Counted from the first letter of the stretch, positions 31,780 to 40,460 are shown. The stretch is 42,907 nucleotides of DNA from an uncultured Christensenella sp. (GCA_905195085.1 CAJJUK010000007.1:1-42907); one strand, 5' to 3'. Numbers and translations are program-made. The notes: generated by a model from the letters alone, not told the origin.

Positions 31780-31815
31780 AGTTGACTAGTCAACTTTCAA
31801 CTTAATTCAACTTAA
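31780..31815. promoter_or_regulatory. 16-bp palindrome followed by a tandem 10-bp repeat
   Basis: AGTTGACTAGTCAACT (31780-31795) is a perfect palindrome. Two exact copies of TTCAACTTAA (31796-31805 and 31806-31815) follow without a gap and end at the SD region. It is well placed as a roadblock operator just after +1. Confidence 0.6.
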
Positions 31816-31826
31816 AAGGAGTTTGC

Positions 31827-32414
31827 ATGAAAGAATTTTTTAAGAGAATTAACATATTTAAAACCATTGTTGCTCTCATGTTGATTGTTTTGGGCATTTG
31901 TTTGATTTGTGTGCCAACGGCAACACTTTTGACTGTTTGTTATGTCTTTGGGGGCTTCATTCTTTTCTTTGGAATTTGCAGCATCATCAACTATTTTCTT
32001 TATGGAACAGAACCTTTTGGATTTTTGAATGGAATTTGTGAAATTGCCATTGGAAGTCTTGTGATGGCTTTTGCTCCACAAATTACTTCGCCTCAAGTTT
32101 TTGCCATTTTTGCTGGAATAATTTTGTTCTTCAGTGGACTTTTTCGCATTCAAAATTCAATGGATTACAGAAGATTTGGCGCAAAATATTGGTGGCTTTA
32201 TATGATTTATGGAATCTTGATTTTTGTTTTCTCTATTGTGCTGATGGCTTATCCTTTCACTGTTCAAAGAGTGGCATTGATTTTCCTTGGTGTTGTTCTG
32301 CTTGTTGACGGAATAATGAAACTGATTTCAATGTTTGTTGTGAAAGATAAACTCAAAAAATTTAGAGAAAGAAAGGACGAAGATGTCATAATCATCGACA
32401 AAAATGAAGACTAA
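31827..32414 (+). CDS. DUF308 (HdeD-like) membrane protein
   Basis: 195 residues with six membrane helices in the paired pattern of DUF308/HdeD proteins (VALMLIVLGICLI, GGFILFFGICSII, GICEIAIGSLVMA, FAGIILFFSGLFRI, IYGILIFVFSIVLM, LIFLGVVLLVDGIM) and a charged cytoplasmic tail. HdeD is linked to acid resistance in E. coli; the role in Gram-positives is unknown. AAAAGGAG lies 6 nt before the ATG. The upstream palindrome and repeats suggest regulated expression. Its stop overlaps the convergent glycosyltransferase gene by 4 nt. Confidence 0.9.
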   Translation: MKEFFKRINIFKTIVALMLIVLGICLICVPTATLLTVCYVFGGFILFFGICSIINYFLYGTEPFGFLNGICEIAIGSLVMAFAPQITSPQVFAIFAGIILFFSGLFRIQNSMDYRRFGAKYWWLYMIYGILIFVFSIVLMAYPFTVQRVALIFLGVVLLVDGIMKLISMFVVKDKLKKFRERKDEDVIIIDKNED

Positions 32415-33463
32415 AAGAATTGTTCGTTGAAAAGCACTGATGGGTGGTTTGGACTTGTTGTTTTTGCTTTTTGATGATACATTTTTGCTTCTTGATAGTT
32501 GGTGGAATACAAAAGTTTTGTCAGTTCCAAAAATGGAGTGATGTTTGAATAGGTTTCTTTGACAAAACCAGTCGTTTGTTTTGGGCAAGAGAGAGCAGAT
32601 TTATACCAAAAAATCGCTCTTTCTTTTTCATTCTTCATGTCATAAAGATGTCCAATCTTGCAACACAATTCAGCCGTTGGAGTGTGATTTTGAAGGCAAG
32701 CAAAAAGAGTGCTCAAAGATGAATCAATTTGGTTTTTCAAAAGAAGGCAATCAGAAAGCAGGACATAGGCACCATAATTGTCAGGTGGATATGAATTTTT
32801 CATTTTCAAAAACTTTTTTAGATTTTTGATTGCTGAAGAAATATAGTTGTTGTAATAGAGTTCTCGGCTGTAATAATACATTTCACGAGCATTGAATTTT
32901 TCGCCACGTTTTATTGCTTTGCGATAGAGGTTGAGGTTGCGTTTTCCATCTTTGTTGTTTGCGTTTTTTCTGTGTTCAATTTCAATGTCAAGATATTCAA
33001 TTTTTCCAAATGGGGCGATTGCTTCGTGAACAAATCCTTCCCATTGGAAATGGTCTGTGCGTTTGAGAAGGCGTTCTCGAAAATATGTCAGAAAAGGAGT
33101 GTTATTTGCATCAAAACCAGTGGAATATTTGAACATATAAACATCTGTTTCTGTTTCTTTTGATTGTTTCAATTCCAAAATTTTTTGAATGTTTTTTTGC
33201 GTCACAAAATCATCGGCATCAAGCCACATTTGATAATCACAGGTTGCTTTTGAAAAAGAGAAATTCCTTGCCTTAGAAAAATCATCACACCATTTGAAGT
33301 CATAAATCTTGTCAGTGTAATTTTTTGCGATTTCTTTTGTTTTGTCGGTTGAACCAGTGTCAACGATTATGATTTCATCGGCAAATTGCTTGGCACAATC
33401 CAAAAGTCGTGCGAGAACTTTCTCTTCGTTTTTTACAATCATACATAAACTTATTGTGAACAT
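32411..33463 (-). CDS. Family 2 glycosyltransferase with TPR-like C-terminus
   Basis: 350 residues. The GT-A fold is shown by ISLCMIVKNEEKVLARLL (4-21), IIIVDTGSTDKT (31-42) and MWLDADD (79-85), the last with the metal-binding DxD. KTDHFQWEGFVHEAI and similar blocks match the SunS/WaaE-like subgroup that carries C-terminal TPR-like helices (~200-340). The likely role is glycan or glycoprotein sugar transfer; the acceptor is unknown. The start at 33463 has AGAGG 8 nt upstream; the open frame upstream to 33697 lies antisense to the next gene and has no family residues. Confidence 0.9.
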   Translation of the reverse strand: MFTISLCMIVKNEEKVLARLLDCAKQFADEIIIVDTGSTDKTKEIAKNYTDKIYDFKWCDDFSKARNFSFSKATCDYQMWLDADDFVTQKNIQKILELKQSKETETDVYMFKYSTGFDANNTPFLTYFRERLLKRTDHFQWEGFVHEAIAPFGKIEYLDIEIEHRKNANNKDGKRNLNLYRKAIKRGEKFNAREMYYYSRELYYNNYISSAIKNLKKFLKMKNSYPPDNYGAYVLLSDCLLLKNQIDSSLSTLFACLQNHTPTAELCCKIGHLYDMKNEKERAIFWYKSALSCPKQTTGFVKETYSNITPFLELTKLLYSTNYQEAKMYHQKAKTTSPNHPSVLFNEQFF

Positions 33464-33522
33464 AATTTGACCTCTATTTCTTACATATTCCGAAGTTTTT
33501 GTTTTGTTGCAGTGAAATGTTT

Positions 33523-33550
33523 TTGAAAAATTTAGTTTGTGTGATATGAT
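33523..33550 (+). promoter_or_regulatory. Promoter for the 33570 gene
   Basis: TTGAAA (33523-33528), a 16-nt spacer and TATGAT (33545-33550) with an extended TG two bases before it. Confidence 0.65.
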
Positions 33551-33569
33551 AATTCCACGGAGAGAAAAT

Positions 33570-35030
33570 ATGTTAGGTGCAATAATAGGAGATGTTGTAG
33601 GTTCCAAGTTTGAATTTGACAACATCAAATCAAAAGATTTTTCTTTGTTTTCCAAAGACAACAAATTCACAGATGACACAGTGCTTACTTGTGCCATTGC
33701 TCAGGCATGTATGAATTGCAAAGGGGATTATTCCAAACTGCAGAAAGAAGCAAAGAAATGCCTGTTGGAATTTGGTCGAATTTATATGGCAAACAATGTC
33801 ATTGGTTATGGTGAAATGTTCTATGAATGGCTCAAAGACCCAATGCCTTATCAAAGTTTTGGGAATGGAGCAGCCATGAGAGTTTCTCCACTCGCATACT
33901 TTGCAAAAGACAAAGAGCAACTCAAAGAGATGAGCAGAGTGGTCACCATTTTAAGTCACAATCATGTTGAAGCCATAAAGGGAGCGGAAGCGGTTGCAGT
34001 TTCTGTTTTTATGGCTTTGAATGGTGCAAGCAAAGAAGAAATCAAAAAAGAGATTGAGGAGAATTATTACAAACTCAACTTTGATTATGACAAATTGGTG
34101 AAATCATATTGTTTTGATGTCAGTTGCAAAAATTCTGTTCCACAAGCAATTTTTTGTTTCTTGATTTCCAATTCTTTTGAAGATGCTCTCAGAACGGCAA
34201 TTTCAATTGGCGGTGATAGCGATACAATTGCTTGCATGACTTGTTCAATTGCCGAAGCGTTTTATGGTGTTCCGGTTGGATTGGAACGCTGGGCATTAAG
34301 ATACTTAGACAAAAACCTTTTGAAAGTGTATCAAAACTTTTGCAAGTCACAGTATTGCAATTATGCAAAAATACATGGAGAAGATATGCTGAAAGATTTT
34401 AGCTTTTCAGACTTTGCCAAAAGAAGAAAAAGATTTTTGAAAGAAAACTCTGAAAAAAGTTTTGTCATTGTTGAGGGACAAATTCCTTTGATAATTTCTG
34501 CACCACATGGAGTTTCACAAGTCAGACTTGGAAACCAAAAATATGCAGAACCAGGCTCTTTATCAATTGCTCTTGAACTTCAAAAAAGAACAAATGCTTA
34601 TTTGATTGCGAAAACAAAAAATTGCAATGACGATGCAAATTTTGACGCAATTTCGCCATATAAAGAAGAACTTAAAAGATACATAAAGCAACATGACATA
34701 AAATACCTTATTGATTTCCATGGAATGAAAAAGACGAGAGAAATTGACATCAATTTGGGAACGAATTTTGGACGCAATATTGAAAAAAATGAAGAATTGT
34801 TTGACTTCATTTTGCAAAGTTTTAAACAAAGAAATTTTATTGTTGCTGTTGACAATCCATTCAATGGAGATATTGACACAGTTTCTGGGAGTATTTCAAA
34901 AAGTTGCGGAATTTGGACAATTCAAATTGAAGTAAATTATAAATATACGAGCGAAAAGAGATATATTGCAAATCTTCTTGATATTTTGGAGATATTAATT
35001 CAATCAATAGATTTTTGTTGCAAGAAGTGA
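33570..35030 (+). CDS. Fusion: ADP-ribosylglycohydrolase (DraG-like) plus N-formylglutamate amidohydrolase-like domain
   Basis: 486 residues in one uninterrupted frame. Residues 1-265 are a DraG/ARH-type hydrolase: IGDVVGSKFEF, TDDT (34-37) and GGDSDT (214-219) provide the two-metal site. These enzymes remove ADP-ribose from proteins or nucleic acids. Residues ~295-480 resemble N-formylglutamate amidohydrolase: SAPHG (310-314), DFHG (382-385) and IQIEVN (451-456) are its usual metal and catalytic blocks. A basic linker (KRRKRFLKE) joins them. GGAGAG lies 5 nt before the chosen ATG; an ATG at 33537 precedes the -10. Function of the pair is unknown. Confidence 0.85.
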   Translation: MLGAIIGDVVGSKFEFDNIKSKDFSLFSKDNKFTDDTVLTCAIAQACMNCKGDYSKLQKEAKKCLLEFGRIYMANNVIGYGEMFYEWLKDPMPYQSFGNGAAMRVSPLAYFAKDKEQLKEMSRVVTILSHNHVEAIKGAEAVAVSVFMALNGASKEEIKKEIEENYYKLNFDYDKLVKSYCFDVSCKNSVPQAIFCFLISNSFEDALRTAISIGGDSDTIACMTCSIAEAFYGVPVGLERWALRYLDKNLLKVYQNFCKSQYCNYAKIHGEDMLKDFSFSDFAKRRKRFLKENSEKSFVIVEGQIPLIISAPHGVSQVRLGNQKYAEPGSLSIALELQKRTNAYLIAKTKNCNDDANFDAISPYKEELKRYIKQHDIKYLIDFHGMKKTREIDINLGTNFGRNIEKNEELFDFILQSFKQRNFIVAVDNPFNGDIDTVSGSISKSCGIWTIQIEVNYKYTSEKRYIANLLDILEILIQSIDFCCKK

Positions 35031-35038
35031 AAAATGCT

Positions 35039-35067
35039 TTGAAGAAGAACGTCAACTATGATATAAT
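35039..35067 (+). promoter_or_regulatory. Promoter for degV copy 2
   Basis: TTGAAG (35039-35044), a 17-nt spacer and a perfect TATAAT (35062-35067). It starts 8 nt after the upstream stop codon. Confidence 0.7.
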
Positions 35068-35101
35068 CACATCGGAAAAATTTACCGAAAGAGGAGAGAA
35101 A

Positions 35102-35968
35102 ATGAAAACAGTTGCAATCGTTACTGACAGTAATAGTGGAATTTCACCAGAAGAAGCTGAAAAATTGGGTGTTTATGTTGTTCCAATGCCATTTATTATT
35201 GATGGCGAAATTTATTATGAAGGCGTAAGTCTTACAAATGACAAATTTTATGAAATTCAAAAGAGTGGAACAAGAATAACAACTTCACAACCAAACATTA
35301 ATGATATTGTTGCTTTGTGGGAAAACATTTTGAAAGAATATGATGAAATTGTGCACATTCCAATGTCGAGCGGACTTAGTCAAAGTTGTGAAACCGCAAC
35401 AAGTTTTGCTGAACAGTTTGATGGCAGAGTTCAAGTTGTGGACAACAAGAGAGTTTCGATAACTATGAAAGCTTCAGTCGTTGATGCAGTCAACATGGTC
35501 AAAGATGGCAAGAATGCCAAACAAATAAAACAATTTTTGGAGGAAACTGCTCTGCAATCTTCGATTTATCTTGTTGTTGACACTTTGAAATATCTCAAGC
35601 AAGGTGGAAGAATCACACCAGCAGCGGCTGCAATTGGAACAGTTTTGAACATCAAACCAGTTCTTCAAATTCAAGGAGGAAAACTTGACCAATATGCCAA
35701 AGTCATCAACATCAGAAGCGCAAAATCAAAAATGTTGGACGCAATGAAAAAAGATTTGGAAGGCAGATTCAGAGGATTGGTTTCTGAAGGCAAAATGAGA
35801 CTTTCTGTTGCTCACACTATGAATGATGAAAATGCCAAAGAATTTGCAGAAGAAATCAAAAAAACTTTTCCAAATGTGCAGTTTGATTATGTTGACGCTT
35901 TGGCTCTTTCAATTGCAACACACACAGGACCAAAGGTTTTGGCAATTGGATGCAACAGGATTTATTAA
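35102..35968 (+). CDS. DegV-family fatty-acid-binding protein, copy 2
   Basis: 288 residues. VTDSNSGISPEEAEKLGVYVVPMPF, TTSQPN, PMSSGLSQSCETA, LKYLKQGGRITPAAAAIGTVLNIKPVL and ATHTGPKVLAIG are DegV/FakB landmarks. The AIVTDS strand with GGRITPAAA is closer to typical DegV than copy 1. GAGGAG lies 5 nt before the ATG. Two such proteins probably bind different acyl chains (known for FakB1 and FakB2, inferred here). It has its own promoter and terminator. Confidence 0.93.
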   Translation: MKTVAIVTDSNSGISPEEAEKLGVYVVPMPFIIDGEIYYEGVSLTNDKFYEIQKSGTRITTSQPNINDIVALWENILKEYDEIVHIPMSSGLSQSCETATSFAEQFDGRVQVVDNKRVSITMKASVVDAVNMVKDGKNAKQIKQFLEETALQSSIYLVVDTLKYLKQGGRITPAAAAIGTVLNIKPVLQIQGGKLDQYAKVINIRSAKSKMLDAMKKDLEGRFRGLVSEGKMRLSVAHTMNDENAKEFAEEIKKTFPNVQFDYVDALALSIATHTGPKVLAIGCNRIY

Positions 35969-35977
35969 AAATTTTTT

Positions 35978-36006
35978 GAAAAAGGCCAATTTGTTTGGTC
36001 TTTTTC
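35978..36006 (+). terminator. Terminator after degV copy 2
   Basis: A 12-bp stem (35978-35989 with 35995-36006, one G-T pair) around a 5-nt loop, followed by a T-rich tail. Confidence 0.75.
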
Positions 36007-36041
36007 TTGTTTTATTTTAAAATACATTTGGGAGATTTGAT

Positions 36042-36920
36042 ATGAAAGATTGTATTTTTTGCAAGATAATTGGTGGAGAAATGCCAAGTTACAAAATTTA
36101 CGAAGATGATTTTTGTTTGGCATTTTTGGATATTTCAAATGATATTTATGGTCACACCTTGGTCATTCCAAAAAAACATTATGAAAATGTGATGACCTGT
36201 GACAACAAAACATTGTCAAGAATTATGGAAGTCTGCAAAAAAATTGGTTCGCATTATGTTAAAGATTGTGGATTTGATGGATTTAATATTTTAAATGCTT
36301 GTGGAAAGGCTGCAGAACAATCCGTTTTTCATGTTCATTTTCATATTTTACCAAGAAAAGCAGAAGATGGAGAAAAGGTTTTTCCAACCCTTTCTGGTTC
36401 AAAAGCTGACATGTCTGAAGTGTGTGACAAACTGAAAATGCAATGTGAAAACGAAAATGTTGAAGAGCCTTACGAATGTGACGAAGATTGTGTTGTTCTT
36501 TACACAGATGGTGCATGTTCTGGAAACCCTGGAGCAGGTGGCTGGGCTTCAATCTTGTCTTTCAAGGGGAAAGAAAAAGTTTTGTCAGGTGGAGAGAAAG
36601 AAACCACAAACAACCGCATGGAACTTATGGCTGTGATTATGGGGCTTGAAAGTGTTAAGGGTGGAAACAAAGTCAAAGTTTTCAGTGACAGTGCATATGT
36701 TGTTAATGCTTTTAATCAAAACTGGATTGAAAATTGGCAAAAAAACAACTGGCAGACAAGTGGGAAAGGTGGAGTTCAAAACAAAGATTTGTGGCAAAGA
36801 TTGCTCTCTGCAATGGATGGACTTGATGTGGAATTTGTCAAAGTCAAAGGTCATAGTGACAACAAAAACAACAATCGTTGTGATGCACTTGCAAGAGAAG
36901 AAATTATGAAGATGAGTTAG
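36042..36920 (+). CDS. Fusion: HIT-family nucleotide hydrolase plus RNase HI
   Basis: 292 residues in one frame. Residues 1-~112 are an HINT-type HIT domain: zinc-like CIFC (4-7), GHTLVIPKKH and the HVHFH triad (His97, 99, 101). HIT proteins hydrolyse nucleoside phosphoramidates or adenylylated molecules. Residues ~150-292 are a complete RNase HI: YTDGACSGNPG (Asp156), NNRMEL (Glu194), FSDSAYV (Asp216), GHS (His271) and CDALAR (Asp281). That domain cuts RNA in RNA-DNA hybrids. An acidic ~35-residue linker joins them. GGGAG lies 7 nt before the ATG. The stop codon sits in the terminator loop. Confidence 0.92.
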   Translation: MKDCIFCKIIGGEMPSYKIYEDDFCLAFLDISNDIYGHTLVIPKKHYENVMTCDNKTLSRIMEVCKKIGSHYVKDCGFDGFNILNACGKAAEQSVFHVHFHILPRKAEDGEKVFPTLSGSKADMSEVCDKLKMQCENENVEEPYECDEDCVVLYTDGACSGNPGAGGWASILSFKGKEKVLSGGEKETTNNRMELMAVIMGLESVKGGNKVKVFSDSAYVVNAFNQNWIENWQKNNWQTSGKGGVQNKDLWQRLLSAMDGLDVEFVKVKGHSDNKNNNRCDALAREEIMKMS

Positions 36921-36935
36921 TCATCTTCTTTTTTT
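36908..36935 (+). terminator. Terminator enclosing the HIT-RNase H stop codon
   Basis: GAAGATGA (36908-36915) pairs with TCATCTTC (36921-36928) around a 5-nt loop containing the stop codon, followed by T7. Confidence 0.85.
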
Positions 36936-37899
36936 AAATTGAAACAAAAATGAGCAAAATCATTGTGACAATCAAAGACAGACAAGCGTGAGTAAATTTT
37001 TGCAATGTGAAAAATTTGATTGGCATTTGAAGATTTGAAAGCATGGTTATTGATTGCAAGATTGTTGAAATGCCTCCAAAACTTATTGTGAAGGAGCAAA
37101 GTGCGACTGCAAGAAATTTGTTTGAAAGAGTGGATAAATCAATGCAACCTTTTGTTATTTCAATCAATCCTTCAAAAAAATAGGCGATGTTGTCTGGAAG
37201 CAATGAAAAAACAGGAGAAAAACATTCAATGACAATAAAGAAAATTGTTATGATGCAACCGACAGACAAAATGGAAAGCGTGGAATTCAACACAATCTCT
37301 GAAAGATTGAATTGAGTTTTTGAAGTGTTGTTGCCACCATTTTGAAGATTGTTTGCTGAATCTTTTTCTTTCAATTTGAAATTGCGATATAAGATTCCAT
37401 TCAACACGGCTCCAATAACATGGCTGAGAAAGAGAATATATCCAATTTTTGAACTGTTGAACATTCCAATCCCGACTGCTCCAATTATGAACATAGGGCC
37501 AGAGGTCGAACAAAATGAAGACATTTTGAAAGCATCTTCTTTTGAGATTTTTCTTTGCATATAAAGGTCGGCAACCATTTTTGAGCCGACGGGATAGCCG
37601 GATAAAATTGCCATCGCAAAAGCATACATGGAAATGGGAGGTGTTTTGAAAACCTTTTGGCTTATTTTTGAAAATGGTCTCGTAAGTTTTGGCATGAAGT
37701 CCAAAGCGGATAGAGCTTTTGTGAAAAACATAAATGGCAAAACACTGGGCAAAACATTAAATGCCCAGGCACTTATTCCATTTAGAGATTGAGAGATAAA
37801 TTTGGCCGGTTGCAAAATCATGCAAAGCAAAAAATATAAAATCAAAATTGTGAAAAACATATATGCAAAACCTGTGTTTTTATTGCGAGAAAATTTCAA
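36934..37899 (-). CDS. ylbJ: YlbJ-like membrane protein (nucleoside-recognition/Gate domains)
   Basis: 321 residues, eight or so membrane helices. GYPVGSKMVADLY (101-113), SFCSTSGPMFIIGAVGIGMF (128-147) and GGISTI near the end are YlbJ features. In Bacillus subtilis YlbJ is required for spore cortex formation; B. subtilis YlbJ is longer (~400 residues). The start is TTG at 37899, with AAAGGAG 7 nt upstream, and matches the family N-terminus better than the next ATG. This is one of the few hints that the organism may sporulate; a non-sporulation paralogue is possible. Confidence 0.82.
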   Translation of the reverse strand: MKFSRNKNTGFAYMFFTILILYFLLCMILQPAKFISQSLNGISAWAFNVLPSVLPFMFFTKALSALDFMPKLTRPFSKISQKVFKTPPISMYAFAMAILSGYPVGSKMVADLYMQRKISKEDAFKMSSFCSTSGPMFIIGAVGIGMFNSSKIGYILFLSHVIGAVLNGILYRNFKLKEKDSANNLQNGGNNTSKTQFNLSEIVLNSTLSILSVGCIITIFFIVIECFSPVFSLLPDNIAYFFEGLIEITKGCIDLSTLSNKFLAVALCSFTISFGGISTILQSITMLSNLQMPIKFFTLQKFTHACLSLIVTMILLIFVSI

Positions 37900-37983
37900 A
37901 ATTGTTCTCCTTTTTTGTTTGACTTTGAATTATAGATTTCTTATAATTATTAAAGAAAGTTGAAAAACTTTTGATTGTTTGTC

Positions 37984-38007
37984 CAAATCTTCATACGTGG
38001 AGATTTG
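37984..38007 (+). promoter_or_regulatory. Hairpin upstream of pta
   Basis: CAAATCT (37984-37990) pairs with AGATTTG (38001-38007) around a 10-nt loop, with an interrupted T-run after it. It could be an attenuator or a weak terminator; no clear pta promoter was found nearby. Confidence 0.4.
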
Positions 38008-38068
38008 TTTTGATTTTGATGTTATTATTTTATTTTTAATTTCATGAAAAAAGAATTGGAGAAAAATT

Positions 38069-39073
38069 ATGTTTAAAATTGATAAATTGGTTGATGAAGC
38101 AAAAAAGAGACAAAAGACGATTGTTTTTCCTGAAGTTAGTTTTTCTGACAGAACAGTGGAAGCGGTCAAATATTTGCAAAAGAAAAAAATTGTCAAAGTC
38201 TTGCTTGTTGGTGATGCGAGTGCTTTGATTCTTAGGGATAAGATTTTTGAACACTTTGATATTGTCAACCCTGTGACTTTTCCGGACAGAGCAAAACTTG
38301 TGAAAACTTTGTATGAAAAAAGAAAAGAAAAAGGCATGACAATGGAGCAGGCAGATGAACTTGAAAAAGACCCATACTACTTTGCCACACTTCTTGTTGA
38401 ATGTGGATATGCAGACGGTATGGTTGCGGGAGCAGAAGCCTCAACAGCAACAACTGTTCGTCCAGCACTTCAAATCATCAAAGCAAAAAACAAGAAAGAT
38501 CCTGTTTCATCATTCTTTTTGATGTATGGAAAAAATAAGTTTTTGAAAAACGAGGCAGTCATTTTGTCTGATTGTGGTGTTTTGGAAAATCCAGATGCTG
38601 ACACACTGGTGGCAATCGCTTCTCAAAGTGCAAAAAGTGCACAACAATTTGGATTGACTCCAAGAGTGGCATTTTTGTCTTATTCAACAAAGGGAAGTGC
38701 CAAGAGCGAAAATATTGACAAGGTAAGACAAGCATACGAAAAGTTCAAAAAGAAAGAAAAGGATATTGTTTGTGATGGGGAATTGCAATTTGATGCAGCA
38801 ATGGTTCCAAGAGTTGCAGAACACAAATGCCCAGGCAGTCCTTTGAAAGGGAATTCAAATGTTTTGATTTTTCCAAACATTGAAGCAGGGAATATTTGCT
38901 ATAAAATGATGCAATATGTTGGTGGACTTAATGCGGTTGGACCAATTTTGCAGGGGCTTAAGAAACCGGTAAACGACTTGTCAAGAGGTTGCTCGGTGAA
39001 TGACATTATCATGGCAAGTGTGATTACCGCACTTCAGTGTGAAGATAAAGAAAAGAAAGGAGAAAATAAATAA
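38069..39073 (+). CDS. pta: Phosphate acetyltransferase
   Basis: It converts acetyl-CoA and phosphate to acetyl phosphate. 334 residues, the short single-domain form common in Firmicutes. TIVFPEVSFSDRT, YFATLLVECGYADGMVAGAEASTATTVRPALQ, FLSYSTKGSA and VGPILQGLKKPVNDLSRGC are family blocks. TTGGAG lies 8 nt before the ATG. The stop codon overlaps the ackA start by one base (TAATG), so acetate is formed by a coupled two-gene operon giving one ATP. Confidence 0.97.
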   Translation: MFKIDKLVDEAKKRQKTIVFPEVSFSDRTVEAVKYLQKKKIVKVLLVGDASALILRDKIFEHFDIVNPVTFPDRAKLVKTLYEKRKEKGMTMEQADELEKDPYYFATLLVECGYADGMVAGAEASTATTVRPALQIIKAKNKKDPVSSFFLMYGKNKFLKNEAVILSDCGVLENPDADTLVAIASQSAKSAQQFGLTPRVAFLSYSTKGSAKSENIDKVRQAYEKFKKKEKDIVCDGELQFDAAMVPRVAEHKCPGSPLKGNSNVLIFPNIEAGNICYKMMQYVGGLNAVGPILQGLKKPVNDLSRGCSVNDIIMASVITALQCEDKEKKGENK

Positions 39074-40275
39074 TGAAAATTTTGGTTATCAACGCAGGAA
39101 GTTCATCACTCAAATATCAACTTCTTGACATGGAAACAGAAAAACTTATTGCAAAAGGTGTTGTTGAAAAAATTGGGCTTGAAGGTTCAATGTTGACACA
39201 CAAAGTCAATGGACAGGCATACACATACGAACAAAAACTCAACAACCATTCAGAATCTTTGGAACTTGTTTTGAAAGTTCTTCAAGATCCAAAAATTGGA
39301 AGTTTGAAATCTTTGGACGAAATTGAAGCAGTTGGACACAGAGTTCTTCATGGTGGAGAAATCTATAGCAAGGCAGTTTTTGTTGATGATGAAGTTATGA
39401 AAAACTTGAAGAAATTGACACCACTTGGACCTCTTCATATGCCTGCAAACATTTCAGGAATTGAAGCATGCATGAAAGTTATGCCAAAAGTTCCAAATGT
39501 TGCACTTTTTGACACTGCTTTTCATGCAACTATGCCAAAGAAAGCATACACTTATGCAACCCCATATGAATGGTATGAAAAATACGGAGTCAGAAGATAT
39601 GGTTTCCACGGAACAAGTCATGAATATATTGCAAGAACCGTTGAACAAATTGAGGGAACAGACAAATTGAACATTATCAGTTGTCACATTGGAAATGGTG
39701 CATCTCTTGCAGCAATCAAAAATGGAAAATGTGTTGACACTTCAATGGGACTTACACCTCTTGAAGGTTTGATCATGGGAACAAGAAGTGGTGATTTGGA
39801 TCCTGCAATTTTGGAATATGTTATGGACAAAGAAGGTCTTGACATAAAGCAAATGCTCAACATTCTCAACAAAAAGTCTGGACTTTTGGGCATAAGTGGT
39901 GTTTCAAGTGACATTCGTGATGTTCAGGCTGAAGTTAAAAAAGGTAACGAAAGAGCCAAACTTGCAATTGATTGCTTCGTTTACAGAATCAAGAAATACA
40001 TTGGTTCTTATGCGGCTGCCCTTGGTGGGGTTGATGTCATTGTCTTCACTGCAGGAACAGGCGAAAATAGAGATGAAATTCGTGAAGAAATTATGAAAGA
40101 TATGGAATTTATGGGTGTCGATTTTGATGTTGAAGCAAACAGAAATTTCAAAAGAGGAGAAGTTTGCTTGATATCAAAACCAACATCAAAGGTTAAAGTA
40201 TATGTCATTCCAACTGATGAGGAACTTATGATTGCAAGACAAACCAAGGCTGTTGTGGAGAATTTGAAGAAATAA
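39073..40275 (+). CDS. ackA: Acetate kinase
   Basis: It makes acetate and ATP from acetyl phosphate. 400 residues, the normal length. ILVINAGSSSLKYQL (3-17), GHRVLHGGE, FDTAFHATMP, RRYGFHGTSHEY, GNGASLAAI and FTAGTGENRDEIR are the conserved ASKHA blocks. AAAGGAG lies 11 nt before the ATG inside the end of pta. No strong terminator was recognised before the rpmF promoter. Confidence 0.97.
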   Translation: MKILVINAGSSSLKYQLLDMETEKLIAKGVVEKIGLEGSMLTHKVNGQAYTYEQKLNNHSESLELVLKVLQDPKIGSLKSLDEIEAVGHRVLHGGEIYSKAVFVDDEVMKNLKKLTPLGPLHMPANISGIEACMKVMPKVPNVALFDTAFHATMPKKAYTYATPYEWYEKYGVRRYGFHGTSHEYIARTVEQIEGTDKLNIISCHIGNGASLAAIKNGKCVDTSMGLTPLEGLIMGTRSGDLDPAILEYVMDKEGLDIKQMLNILNKKSGLLGISGVSSDIRDVQAEVKKGNERAKLAIDCFVYRIKKYIGSYAAALGGVDVIVFTAGTGENRDEIREEIMKDMEFMGVDFDVEANRNFKRGEVCLISKPTSKVKVYVIPTDEELMIARQTKAVVENLKK

Positions 40276-40318
40276 TCATGTTTGTGTTCTAAAATTTCAG
40301 AAAAATTCGCAATAAAAC

Positions 40319-40347
40319 TTGACAAATGTTTTTAAATAAGATAGAAT
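40319..40347 (+). promoter_or_regulatory. Sigma-A promoter for rpmF
   Basis: A perfect TTGACA (40319-40324), a 17-nt spacer and TAGAAT (40342-40347). The leader is about 105 nt. A second TTGACA at 40371 has no matching -10. Confidence 0.8.
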
Positions 40348-40460
40348 ATACACGCAAATATAATTAAAAGTTGACAAAAAGTTAATTTTTGCACTTTTTG
40401 TGGTAAGTTAATGTGACTGAATTGTCATACACTTAGAAAATTACTAAAAGGAGAAGAAAA

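Noticed and set aside
33464..33697. An N-terminal extension of the glycosyltransferase
   Set aside because: It is antisense to the 33570 gene and its promoter, lacks GT2 residues, and the ATG at 33463 has an SD.
40371..40400. A second rpmF promoter or a leader riboswitch
   Set aside because: TTGACA at 40371 has no -10 at proper spacing, and no known riboswitch core was recognisable.
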